From positions 2,418,001-2,482,000 of the forward strand of contig JAWQEG010000470.1 in the NCBI GenBank assembly GCA_033782935.1: a stretch of DNA of 64,000 nt, in the 5' to 3' direction. A program made the translations under genes and the position numbers. Shown piece by piece: positions 50,161 through 61,462 of the stretch (position 1 is the first letter of the stretch; each line of letters begins with the position of its first letter). Origin of the DNA: Petrolisthes cinctipes (Eukaryota > Arthropoda > Malacostraca > Decapoda > Porcellanidae). Below the pieces are notes generated by a model that saw only the letters and a program-made list of their open reading frames with translations, made no database searches and was not told where the DNA came from.

Positions 50161-51220
50161 ATTTTTCGTTCCCAGAAGCGATTTGTACATAACTACTCAG
50201 TGCTGGAATGTTTTCAAAATATAGGCTCAAAAACATGATAAAAATTGATATTTTAAGTGTCTAAAGTCGATATGTTCATGTATCTTCTGTACCCGTTTAT
50301 ATCTCAAATTCAGGCTCAAAACACCCGAAAATTCGATATTTTTGGGTCCCAGAAGCGATTTGTACATGACTACTCTTTGCTAGAATGTTTTCAAAATACA
50401 GACCCAAAATATGCTCAAAATCGATATTTTAGGTGCAAAAAGTTGATATGTGCATGCATCTTCAGTACCCGTTTATATCTCAAATTCAGGCTCAAAACAC
50501 CCGAAAATTAAATATTTTTGGGTCCCAGAAGTAATCTGTACATGCCTACTCAGTGCTAGAATATTTTCAAAATATAGGTCCAAAACATGCTAAAAATCGA
50601 TTTTTTAGGTGTCTAAAGTCGATATGTGCATGCATCTTCTGTACCCGTTTATATCTCAAATTCAAGCTCAAAACACCCGAAAATTCAAAAATTTTCGTTC
50701 CCAGAAGCGGTCTGTACATGCCTACTCAGTGCTAGAATGTTTTCAAAATATAGGCTCAAAACATGATAAAAATCGATATTATAAGTGTCTAAAGTCGATA
50801 TGTGCATGAATCTTCTTTACCCGTTTATATCTCAAATTCAGGCTCAAAACACCCGAAAATTCGATATTTTTGGGTACCAGAAGCGATCTGTACATGCCTA
50901 CTCTCTGTTAGAGTACTTTCAAAATACAGGCCCAAAACATGCTGAAAATCGATATTTTAGGTGCACATAGCCGATATGTGTATGCATCTTCTGTATCCGT
51001 TTATATCCCAAATTCAGGCTCAAAACACCCGAAAATTCGATGTTTTTGGGTCCCAGAAGCGATCTGTACATGCCTACTTAGTGCTAGAATATTTTCAAAA
51101 TATAGGCCCAAAACGGGCTAAAAATCGATACTTTGGGTGCCCAAAGTCGATATGTGCATGCATCTTCTGTACCCGTTTATATCTCAAATTAAGGTTCAAA
51201 ACCCCCGAAAATTCGATAAT
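50161..51220 (+). repeat. Six-monomer segment repeated 17 monomers downstream (copy 1)
   Basis: This recurs at 53,153-54,212 with offset exactly 2,992 (17 x 176). Shared variants include TTTGTACATAACTACTC, AAAAGTTGATATG, TATTATAAGTGTC, GAGTACTTTCAAAATACAGG, CACATAGCCGATATG and AACGGGCTAAAAATCG. Few substitutions were noticed. Confidence 0.9.
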
Positions 51221-51221
51221 T

Positions 51222-52390
51222 TTCGTTCCCAGAAGCGATCTGTACATGCCTACTCAGTGCTGGAATGTTTTCAAAATATAGGCTCAAAATCATGATAAAA
51301 ATCGATATTTTAGGTGTCTAAAGTCGATATGTTCATGTATCTTCTGTACACGTTTATATCTCAAATTCAGGCTCAAAACACCCGAAAATTCAATATTTTT
51401 GGGTCCCAGAAGCGATTTGTACATGCCTACTCTTTGCTAGAATGTTTTCAAAATACAGACCCAAAACATGCTCAAAATCGATATTTTAGGTGCAAAAAGT
51501 CGATATGAGCATGCATCTTCAGTACCCGTTTATATCTCTAATTCAGTCTTAAAACACCCGAAAATTCAATATTTTGGGGTCCCAGAAGCGATCTGTGCAT
51601 GCCTACTCAGTGCTAGAATGTTTTCAAGATACAGACCCAAATCATGCTCAAAATCGATATTTTAGGTGCAAAAAGTCGATATGTGCATGCCTCTTCTGTA
51701 CCCGTTTATATCTCAAATTCAGGCTCAAAACACCCGAATATTCGATATTTTTGGGTCCCAGAAGCGATCTGTACATGCCTACTCTGTGTTAGAGTATTTT
51801 CAAAATGCAGGCACAAAACATGCTAAAAATCGATATTTTAGGTCCCCAAAGTCAATATGTGTATGAATCTTCTGTACCCTTTTATATCTCAATTTCAGGC
51901 TCAAAACACCCAGAAATTCGTTATTTTTGGGTCCCAGTAGCAATATGAACATGTCTACTTAGTACTATAATATTTGCAAAATATAGGCCCAAAACATGCT
52001 AAAAATCGATATTTTAGGTGCAAAAGTCGATATCTGCATGCATCTTCTGTACCCGTTTATATCTCAAATTCAGGCTCAAAACACCCGAAAATTCGATATT
52101 TTTGGGTCCCAGAAGCGATCTGTACATGCCTACTCCGTGTTAGAGTATTTTCAAAATACACGCCCAAAACATGCTAAAAATCAATATTTTGGGTGCCAAA
52201 AGTCGATATGTGCATTCATCTTCTGTACCCGTTTATATCTTAAATTCAGGCTCAAAACATTCGAAAATTGGAGACTTTTGTGTCCCAGAAGCGATCTGTA
52301 CATGCCTACTCAGTGCAAGAATATTTTCAAAATATGGGCCCAAAACATGCTAAAAATCAATATTTTGGGTGCCAAAAGTCGATATGTTCA
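51222..52390 (+). repeat. Segment present in two full copies and one partial copy (copy 1)
   Basis: The full partner is 54,390-55,558 (offset exactly 3,168, 18 x 176). The part from 51,330 to 52,097 is also present at 52,385-53,152 (offset 1,055). Shared rarities are GATATGAGCATGC, TCTAATTCAGTCTTAAAACA, GAATATTCGATATTTTTGGG, AATTTCAGGC, AGAAATTCGTTATTTTTGGG and GTGCAAAAGTCGATATCTGC. Confidence 0.9.
52091..52107 (+). other. CENP-B-box-like word, one example of a once-per-monomer motif
   Basis: The word is ATTCGATATTTTTGGGT, in half-unit 1 of an otherwise consensus half (52072-52159). Compared with the essential bases of the mammalian CENP-B box (TTCG, then A, then CGGG at fixed spacing) it matches 7 of 9: the central A is T, and the C of CGGG is T. 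Three related copies at 6527-6543, 9166-9182 and 20777-20793 have an intact CGGG but TTCA in place of TTCG. Functional binding is not implied. An AT-rich repeat with a TTCG can match by chance, and CENP-B-like proteins are not universal outside mammals. Confidence 0.25.
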
Positions 52391-53152
52391 TGTATCTTCT
52401 GTACACGTTTATATCTCAAATTCAGGCTCAAAACACACTAAAATTCAATATTTTTGGGTCCCAGAAGCGATTTGTACATGCCTACTCTTTGCTAGAATGT
52501 TTTCAAAATACAGACCCAAAACATGCTCAAAATCGATATTTTAGGTGCAAAAAGTCGATATGAGCATGCATCTTCAGTACCCGTTTATATCTCTAATTCA
52601 GTCTTAAAACACCCGAAAATTCAATATTTTGGGGTCCCAGAAGCGATCTGTGCATGCCTACTCAGTGCTAGAATGTTTTCAAGATACAGACCCAAATCAT
52701 GCTCAAAATCGATATTTTAGGTGCAAAAAGTCGATATGTGCATGCCTCTTCTGTACCCGTTTATATCTCAAATTCAGGCTCAAAACACCCGAATATTCGA
52801 TATTTTTGGGTTGCAGAAGCGATCTGTACATGCCTACTCTGTGTTAGAGTATTTTCAAAATGCAGGCACAAAACATGCTAAAAATCGATATTTTAGGTCC
52901 CCAAAGTCAATATGTGTATGCATCTTCTGTACCCTTTTATATCTCAATTTCAGGCTCAAAACACCCAGAAATTCGTTATTTTTGGGTCCCAGAAGCAATA
53001 TGAACATGTCTACTTAGTGCTATAATATTTGCAAAATATAGGCCCAAAACATGCTAAAAATCGATATTTCATTTGCAAAAGTCGATATCTGCATGCATCT
53101 TCTGTACCCGTTTATATCTCAAATTCAGGCTCAAAATACCCGAAAATTCGAT
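52385..53152 (+). repeat. Partial copy between the two full copies
   Basis: This matches 51,330-52,097 at offset 1,055 (six monomers less 1 bp). Differences include CACACTAAAATTC near 52,434, GGGTTGCAGAAG near 52,807, and GATATTTCATTTGC near 53,064. It joins directly to the start of the second 17-monomer-offset copy at about 53,153. Confidence 0.9.
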
Positions 53153-54212
53153 ATTTTTCGTTCCCAGAAGCGATTTGTACATAACTACTCAGTGCTGGAA
53201 TGTTTTCAAAATATAGGCTCAAAAACATGATAAAAATCGATATTTTAAGTGTCTAAAGTCGATATGTTCATGTATCTTCTGTACCCGTTTATATCTCAAA
53301 TTCATGCTCAAAACACCCGAAAATTCGATATTTTTGGGTCCCAGAAGCGATTTGTACATGACTACTCTTTGCTAGAATGTTTTCAAAATACAGACCCAAA
53401 ATATGCTCAAAATCGATATTTTAGGTGCAAAAAGTTGATATGTGCATGCATCTTCAGTACCCGTTTATATCTCAAATTCAGGCTCAAAACACCCGAAAAT
53501 TAAATATTTTTGGGTCCCAGAAGTAATCTGTACATGCCTACTCAGTGCTATAATATTTTCAAAATATAGGTCCAAAACATGCTAAAAATCGATTTTTTAG
53601 GTGTCTAAAGTCGATATGTGCATGCATCTTCTGTACCCGTTTATATCTCAAATTCAGGCTCAAAACACCCGAAAATTCAAAAATTTTCGTTCCCAGAAGC
53701 GATCTGTACATGCCTACTCAGTGCTAGAATGTTTTCAAAATATAGGCTCAAAACATGATAAAAATCGATATTATAAGTGTCTAAAGTCGATATGTGCATG
53801 AATCTTCTTTACCCGTTTATATCTCAAATTCAGGCTCAAAACACCCGAAAATTCGATATTTTTGGGTACCAGAAGCGATCTGTACATGCCTACTCTCTGT
53901 TAGAGTACTTTCAAAATACAGGCCCAAAACATGCTGAAAATCGATATTTTAGGTGCACATAGCCGATATGTGTATGCATCTTCTGTATCCGTTTATATCC
54001 CAAATTCAGGCTCAAAACACCCGAAAATTCGATATTTTTGGGTCCCAGAAGCGATCTGTACATGCCTACTTAGTGCTAGAATATTTTCAAAATATAGGCC
54101 CAAAACGGGCTAAAAATCGATACTTTGGGTGCCCAAAGTCGATATGTGCATGCATCTTCTGTACCCGTTTATATCTCAAATTAAGGCTGAAAACCCCCGA
54201 AAATTCGATATT
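53153..54212 (+). repeat. Six-monomer segment, copy 2
   Basis: This is the partner of 50,161-51,220. After about 54,212 the offset changes from 2,992 to 3,168, meaning one extra monomer (about 54,213-54,389, with TTCCAGAATCGATCTG and GCAAGAATGTATTC) was inserted here relative to the first copy. Confidence 0.9.
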
Positions 54213-54389
54213 TTTGGGTTCCAGAATCGATCTGTACACGCCTACTCCTTGCAAGAATGTATTCAAGATACAGACCCAAAACATGCTCAAAATCGATATT
54301 TTAGGTGCAAGAAGTCGATATGTGCATGCATCTTCAATACCGGTTTATATCTCAAATTCAGGCTCAAAACACCCAAAAATTCAATATTT

Positions 54390-55558
54390 TTCGTTCCCAG
54401 AAGCGATCTGTACATGCCTACTCAGTGCTGGAATGTTTTCAAAATATAGGTACTAAATCATGATAAAAATCGATATTTTAGGTGTCTAAAGTCGATATGT
54501 TCATGTATCTTCTGTACACGTTTATATCTCAAATTCAGGCTCAAAACACCCGAAAATTCAATATTTTTGGGTCCCAGAAGCGATTTGTACATGCCTACTC
54601 TTTGCTAGAATGTTTTCAAAATACAGACCCAAAACATGCTCAAAATCGATATTTTAGGTGCAAAAAGTCGATATGAGCATGCATCTTCAGTACCCGTTTA
54701 TATCTCTAATTCAGTCTTAAAACACCCGAAAATTCAATATTTTGGGGTCCCAGAAGCGATCTGTGCATGCCTACTCAGTGCTAGAATGTTTTCAAGATAC
54801 AGACCCAAATCATGCTCAAAATCGATATTTTAGGTGCAAAAAGTCGATATGTGCATGCCTCTTCTGTACCCGTTTATATCTCAAATTCAGGCTCAAAACA
54901 CCCGAATATTCGATATTTTTGGGTCCCAGAAGCGATCTGTACATGCCTACTCTGTGTTAGAGTATTTTCAAAATGCAGGCACAAAACATGCTAAAAATCG
55001 ATATTTTAGGTCCCCAAAGTCAATATGTGTATGCATCTTCTGTACCCTTTTATATCTCAATTTCAGGCTCAAAACACCCAGAAATTCGTTATTTTTGGGT
55101 CCCAGAAGCAATATGAACATGTCTACTTAGTGCTATAATATTTGCACAGTATAGGCCCAAAACATGCTAAAAATCGATATTTTAGGTGCAAAAGTCGATA
55201 TCTGCATGCATCTTCTGTACCCGTTTATATCTCAAATTCAGGCTCAAAACACACGAAAATTCGATATTTTTGGGTCCCAGAAGCGATCTGTACATGCCTA
55301 CTCCATGTTAGAGTATTTTCAAAATACACGCACAAAACATGCTAAAAATCAATATTTTGGGTGCCAAAAGTCGAAATGTGCATTCATCTTCTGTACCCGT
55401 TTATATCTTAAATTCAGGCTCAAAACACTCGAAAATTGGAGACTTTTGTGTCCCAGAAGCGATCTGTACATGCCTACTCAGTGCAAGAATATTTTCAAAA
55501 TATGTGCCCAAAACATGCTAAAAATCAATATTTTGGGTGCCAAAAGTCGATATGTGTA
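54390..55558 (+). repeat. Segment copy 3 (full copy)
   Basis: This matches 51,222-52,390 with no net indel. Variants noticed are GCACAGTATAGG near 55,143 against GCAAAATATAGG, CTCCATGTTAGAG near 55,302, and GTCGAAATGTGC near 55,370. Past about 55,558 it turns into a GTGTATGCATC monomer of the kind seen at 40.2 kb and 47.4 kb. Confidence 0.9.
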
Positions 55559-58500
55559 TGCATCTTCTGTATCCGTTTATATCCAAAATTCATGCTCAAA
55601 ACACCTGAAAATTCGATATTTTTGGGTCCCAGAAGCGATCTGTACATGCCTACTTAGTGCTAGAATATATTCTAAATATAGGCCCAAAACGTGTTAAAAA
55701 TCGATATTTTGGGTGCCCAAAGTCGATATGTGCATGCATCTTCTGTCCCCGTTTATATCTCAAATTCAGGCTCAAAACACCCGAAAATTCGATATTTTTT
55801 GGTCCCAGAAGCGATCTGTACATGCCTACTCCCTGTTAGAGTATTTTCAAATTACAGGACCAAAACATGCTGAAAATCGATATTTTAGGTGCACAAAGTC
55901 GTTATGTGTATGCATCTTCTGTATCCGTTTATATCCCAAATTCATGCTCAAAACACCCGAAAATTCGGTATTTTTGGGTCCCAGAAGCGATCTGTACATG
56001 CCTACTTAGTGCTTGAATATATTCTAAATATAGGCCCAAAACGTGTTAAAAATCGATATTTTGGGTGCCCAAAGTCGATATGTGCATGCATCTTCTGTAC
56101 CCGTTTATATCTCAAATTCTGGCTCAAAACACCCGAAAATTCGATATTTTTGGGTCCCAGAAGCGATCTGTACATGCCTACTCTGTGTTAGAGTATTTTC
56201 AAAATGCAGGCCCAAAACATGCTGAAAATCGATATTTTGGGTGCCCAAAGTCAATATGTGTATGCATCTTCTGTACCCTTTTATATCTCAAATTCAGGCT
56301 CAAAACACCCGGAAATTCGATATTTTTGGGTCCCAGAAGCAATATGAACATGTCTACTTAGTGCTATAATATTTTCAAAATATAGGCCCAAAACATGCTA
56401 AAAATCGATATTTTAGGTGCAAAAGTCGGTATCTGCATGCATCTTCTGTACCCGTTTATATCTCAAATTCAGGCTCAAAACACCCGAAAATTCGATATTT
56501 TTGGGTCCCAGAAGCGATCTGCACAAGCCTACTCCGTGTTAGAGTATTTTCAAAATAAAGGCCCAAAACATGCTGAAAATCGATATTTTAGGTGCCCAAA
56601 GTCAATATGTGAATGCATCTTCTGTACCCGTTTATTTCCCAAATTCAGGCTCAAAACACAGAAAAATTCGATATTTTTTGGTCGCAGAAGCGATCTGTAC
56701 ATGCCTACTCAGTGCTAGAATATTTTCAAAATATGGGCCCAAAACATTCTAAAAATCGATTTTTTAGGTGTCTAAATTCGATATGTGCATGCATCTTCTG
56801 TATCCGTTTAAATCTCAAATTCAGGCTCAAAACACCCGAAAATTCAAAAAAAATTTTGTTCCCAGAAGCGATCTGTACATGCCTACTCAGTGCTGGAATG
56901 TTTTCAAAATATAGGCTCAAAACATGATAAGAATCGATATTTTAAGTGTCTAAAGTCGATATGTTCATGCATCTTCTGTTCCCGTTTATATCTCAAATTC
57001 AGGCACAAAACACCCGATAATTCGATATTTTTGGGTCCCAGAAGCGATCTGTACATGCCTACTAAGTGCTAGAATATTTTCAAAATATAGGCCCAAAACG
57101 GGCTAAAAATCGATACTTTGGGTGCCCAAAGTCGATATGTGCATGCATCTTCTGTATCCGGTTATATCTCAAATTCAGGCTCAAAACACCCGAAAATTCG
57201 ATATTTTTGGGTCCCAGAAGCGATCTGTACACGCCTACTCCTTGCTAGAATGTATTCAAGATACAGACCCAAAACATGCTCAAAATCGATAATTTAGGTG
57301 TCTAAAGTCGATATGTGCATGTATCTTCAGTACCCGTTTATATCTCAAATTCAGTCTTAAAACACCAGAAAATTCGATATTTTTGGGTTCCAGAAGCGAT
57401 CTGTACATGCCTACTCTGTGTTAGAGTATTTTCAAAATGCAGGCCCAAAACATGCTTAAAATCGATATTTTAGGTGCCCAAAGTCAAAATGTGTATGCAT
57501 CTTCTGTACTCTTTTATATCTCAAATTCAGGCTCAAAACACCAGGAAATTCAATATTTTTGGGTCCCAGAAGCAATATGAACATGTCTACTACTTAGTGC
57601 TATAATATTTTCAAAATATAGGCCCAAAACATGCTAAAAATCGATATTTTAGGTACAAAAGTCGATATCTGCATGCATCATCTGTACCCGTTTATATCTC
57701 AAATTCAGGCTCAAAACACCCGAAAATTCGATATTATGGGGTCCCAGAAGCGATCTGTACATGCCTACTCCATGTTAGAGTATTTTCAAAATATAGGCTC
57801 AAAACATGCTGAAAATCGATATTTTAGGTGCCCAAAGTCAATATGTGTATGCATCTTCTGTACCCGTTTATATCCCAAATTCAGGCTCAAAACACAGAAA
57901 AATTCTATATTTTTTGGTCGCAGAAGCGATCTGTACATGCCTACTCAGTACTAGAATATTTTCAAAATATGGGAACAAAACATGCTAAAAATCAATATTT
58001 TGGGTGCCAAAAGTCGATATGTGCATGCATCTTCTGTACCCGTTTATATCTTAAATTCGGGCTCAAAACACTCGAAAATTGGAGATTTTTGTGTCCCAGA
58101 AGCGATCTGTACATGCCTACTCAGTGCTAGAATATTTTCAAAATATGGGCCCAAAACATGCTAAAAATCAATATTTTGGGTGCTAAAAGTCGATATGTGT
58201 ATGCATCTTCTGTATCCGTTTATATCCCAAATTCATGCTCAAAACACCCAAAAATTCAATATTTTTGGGTCCCAGAAGCAATCTGTACATGCCTACTCCT
58301 TGCTAGTATGTTTTCAATATATAGGCTTAAAACATGCTAAAAATCGATATTTTAGGTGTCTAAAGTAGATATGTTCATGCATCTTCTGTACCCGTTTATA
58401 TTTAAAATTCAGGCTCAGAACATCCGAAAATTCCATATTTTTGGGTCCCAGAAGCGATCTGTGCATGCCTACTCAGTGCTAGAATGTTTTCAAAATATAG

Positions 58501-58564
58501 GCTTAAAACATGCTAAAAATCGATATTTTAGGTGTCTAAAGTAGATATGTTCATGCATCTTCTG
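55559..58564 (+). repeat. Mixed satellite segment of about 17 monomers
   Basis: The start (about 55,550-55,840) resembles 40,220-40,520 (offset 15,315, 87 monomers) and 47,437-47,700. About 55,860-56,010 and 56,040-56,190 alternate related forms. The stretch from about 56,365 resembles that from about 57,600 (offset about 1,236, seven monomers plus 4 bp). The extra bases include a repeated TAC in CTACTACTTAGTGC near 57,587. Poly-A lengthening is seen at 56,842-56,852. Nothing other than satellite is present. Confidence 0.8.
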
Positions 58565-59350
58565 TACCCGTTTATATCTCAAATTCAGGCTCAAAACTCC
58601 CGAAAATTCGATATTTTTGGGTCCCAGAAGCGATCTGTACACGCCTACTCCTTGCTAGAATGTATTCAAGATACAGACCCAAAACATGCTCAAAATCGAT
58701 ATTTTAGGTGCAAGAAGTCGATATGTGCATGCATCTTCTGTACCAGTTTATATCTCAAATTCAGGCTCAAAACACCCGAAAATTAAATATTTTTCGTTCC
58801 CAGAAGCGATCTGTACATGCCTACTCAGTGCTGTAATGTTTTCAAAATATAGGCTCAAAACATGATAAAAATCAATATTTTGGGTGCCAAAAGTCGATAC
58901 GTGCATGCATCTTCTGTACCCGTTTATATCTTAAATTCAGGCTCAAAACACTCGAAAATTCGATATTTTTGGGTCCCAGAAGCGATCTGTACATGACTAC
59001 TCCGTGTTAGAGTATTTTCAGAATACAGGCCCAAAACATGCTCAAAATCGATATTTTGGGTGCCCAAAGTCGATATGTGCATGCATCTTCTGTACCTGTT
59101 TATATCTCAAATTAAGGCTCATAACACGCAAAAATTCAATATTTTTGGGTCCCAGAAGCAATCTGTACATGCCTACTCCTTGCTAGTATGTTTTCAAGAT
59201 ACAGACCCAAAACATGCTCAAAATCGATATTTCAGGTGCAAAAAGTCGATATGTGCATGCATCTTCAGTAAGCGTTTATATCTCAAATTAAGGTAAAAAC
59301 ACCCGAAAATTCAATATTTTTGGGTCCCAGAAGCGATCTGTACATGTCTA
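58565..59350 (+). repeat. Four-to-five-monomer segment repeated 12 monomers downstream (copy 1)
   Basis: This recurs at 60,677-61,462 with offset exactly 2,112 (12 x 176). Shared variants are GTACACGCCTACTCC, GAATGTATTCAAG, GCTGTAATGTTTTC, GTCGATACGTGCATGC, CTTCAGTAAGCG and AAATTAAGGTAAAAACACCC. Confidence 0.88.
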
Positions 59351-59878
59351 CTCTGTGTTAGAGTATTTTCAAAATAAAGTACCAAAACATGCTGAAAATC
59401 GATAATTTAGGTGCCCAAAGTCAATATGTGTATGCATCTTCTGTACCCGTTTATATCTCAAATTCAGGCTCAAAACTCCAGAAAATTCGATATTTTTGGG
59501 TTCCAGAAGTAATCTGTACATGCCTACTCAGTGCTAGAATATTTTCAAAATATAGGTCCAAAACATGCTAAAAATCGATTTTTTAGGTGTCTAAAGTCGA
59601 TATGTGAATGCATCTTCTGTACCCGTTTATATCTCAAATTCAGGCTCAAAACACCCGAAAATTCAAAAAAATTTTGTTCCCAGAAGCGATCTGTACATGC
59701 CTATTCAGTGCTGGAATGTTTTCAAAATATAGGCTCAAAACATGATAAGAATCGATATTTTAAGTGTCTAAAGTCGATATGTTCATACATCTTCTGTACC
59801 CGTTTATATCTCAAATTCAGGCTCAAAACACTCGAAAATTCGATATTTTTGGGTCCCAGTAGCGATCTGTACATGCCT

Positions 59879-60406
59879 ACTCCCTGTTAGAGTATTTTCA
59901 AAATACAGGCCCAAAACATGCTGAAAATCGATATTTTAGGTGCACAAAGTCGATATGTGTATGCATCTTCTGTATCTGTTTATATCCCATATTCAGGCTC
60001 AAAACCCCCGAAAATTCCATATTTTTGGGTCCCAGAAGCGATCTGTACATGCCTACTTAGTGCTAGAATATTTTCAAAATATAGGCCCAAAACGTGCTAA
60101 AAATCGATACTTTGGGTGCCCATGGTCGATATGTGCATGCATCTTCTATACCCGTTTATATCTCAAATTCAGGCTCAAAACACCCGAAAATTCGATATTT
60201 TTGGGTCCCAGAAGCGATCTGTACACGCCTACTCCTTGCTAGAATGTATTCAAGATACAGACCCAAAACATGCTCAAAATCGGTATTTTAGGTGCAAGAA
60301 GTCGATATGTGCATGCATCTTCAGTACCCGTTTATATCTCAAATTCAGGCTCAAAACACCCGAAAATTCAATATATTTGGGTCCCAGAAGCGATCTGTAC
60401 ATGCCT
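59879..60406 (+). repeat. Three-monomer tandem repeat, unit 1 (528 bp)
   Basis: The next 528 bp (60,407-60,934, exactly 3 x 176) repeat this segment. Each unit contains, in order, a CTCCCTGTTAGAGTATTTTC monomer, an AACGTGCTAAAAATCGATAC monomer and a GTACACGCCTACTCC monomer. This is the clearest candidate here for a local three-monomer higher-order unit, but it goes no further than two copies. Confidence 0.88.
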
Positions 60407-60934
60407 ACTCCCTGTTAGAGTATTTTCAGAATACAGGCCCAAAACATGCTGAAAATCCATATTTTAGGTGCACAAAGTCGATATGTGTATGCATCTTCTG
60501 TATCTGTTTATATCCCAAATTCAGGCTCAAAACCCCCAAAAATTCGATATTTTTGGGTCCCAGAAGCGATCTGTACATGCCTACTTAGTGCTAGAATATT
60601 TTCAAAATATAGGCCCAAAACGTGCTAAAAATCGATACTTTGGGTGCCCAAAGTCGATATGTGCATGCATCTTCTGTACCCGTTTATATCTCAAATTCAG
60701 GCTCAAAACACCCGAAAATTCGATATTTTTGGGTCCCAGAAGCGATCTGTACACGCCTACTCCTTGCTAGAATGTATTCAAGATACAGACCCAAAACATG
60801 CTCAAAATCGATATTTTAGGTGAAAGAAGTCGATATGTGCATGCATCTTCTGTACCCGTTTATATCTCAAATTCAGGCTCAAAACACCCGAAAATTAAAT
60901 ATTTTTCGTTCCCAGAAGCGATCTGTACATGCCT
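60407..60934 (+). repeat. Three-monomer tandem repeat, unit 2
   Basis: This matches unit 1 with small changes: TTTTCAGAATACAGG, AAAATCCATATTTTAGG and CAAAGTCG in place of CATGGTCG. It overlaps the 12-monomer-offset copy starting at 60,677, so the trimer duplication and the longer duplication are nested. Confidence 0.86.
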
Positions 60935-61462
60935 ACTCAGTGCTGTAATGTTTTCAAAATATAGGCTCAAAACATGATAAAAATCAATATTTTGGGTGCC
61001 AAAAGTCGATACGTGCATGCATCTTCTGTACCCGTTTATATCTTAAATTCAGGCTCAAAACACTCGAAAATTCGATATTTTTGGGTCCCAGAAGCGATCT
61101 GTACATGACTACTCCGTGTTAGAGTATTTTCAGAATACAGGCCCTAAAAATGCTAAAAATCGATATTTTGGGTGCCCAAAGTCGATATGTGCATGCATCT
61201 TCTGTACCTGTTTATATCTCAAATTAAGGCTCATAACACCCAAAAATTCAATATTTTTGGGTCCCAGAAGCAATCTGTACATGCCTACTCCTTGCTAGTA
61301 TGTTTTCAAGATACAGACCCAAAACATGCTCAAAATCGATATTTCAGGTGCAAAAAGTCGATATGTGCATGCATCTTCAGTAAGCGTTTATATCTCAAAT
61401 TAAGGTAAAAACACCCGAAAATTCAATATTTTTGGGTCCCAGAAGCGATCTGTACATGCCTA
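60677..61462 (+). repeat. Four-to-five-monomer segment, copy 2
   Basis: This is the partner of 58,565-59,350. Differences noticed include GGTGAAAGAAGTCG near 60,819 against GGTGCAAGAAG, GGCCCTAAAAATGC near 61,140, and AACACCCAAAAATTC near 61,235. Related DNA also occurs at about 62,228-62,450, one further step of about 1,056 bp downstream. Confidence 0.87.
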
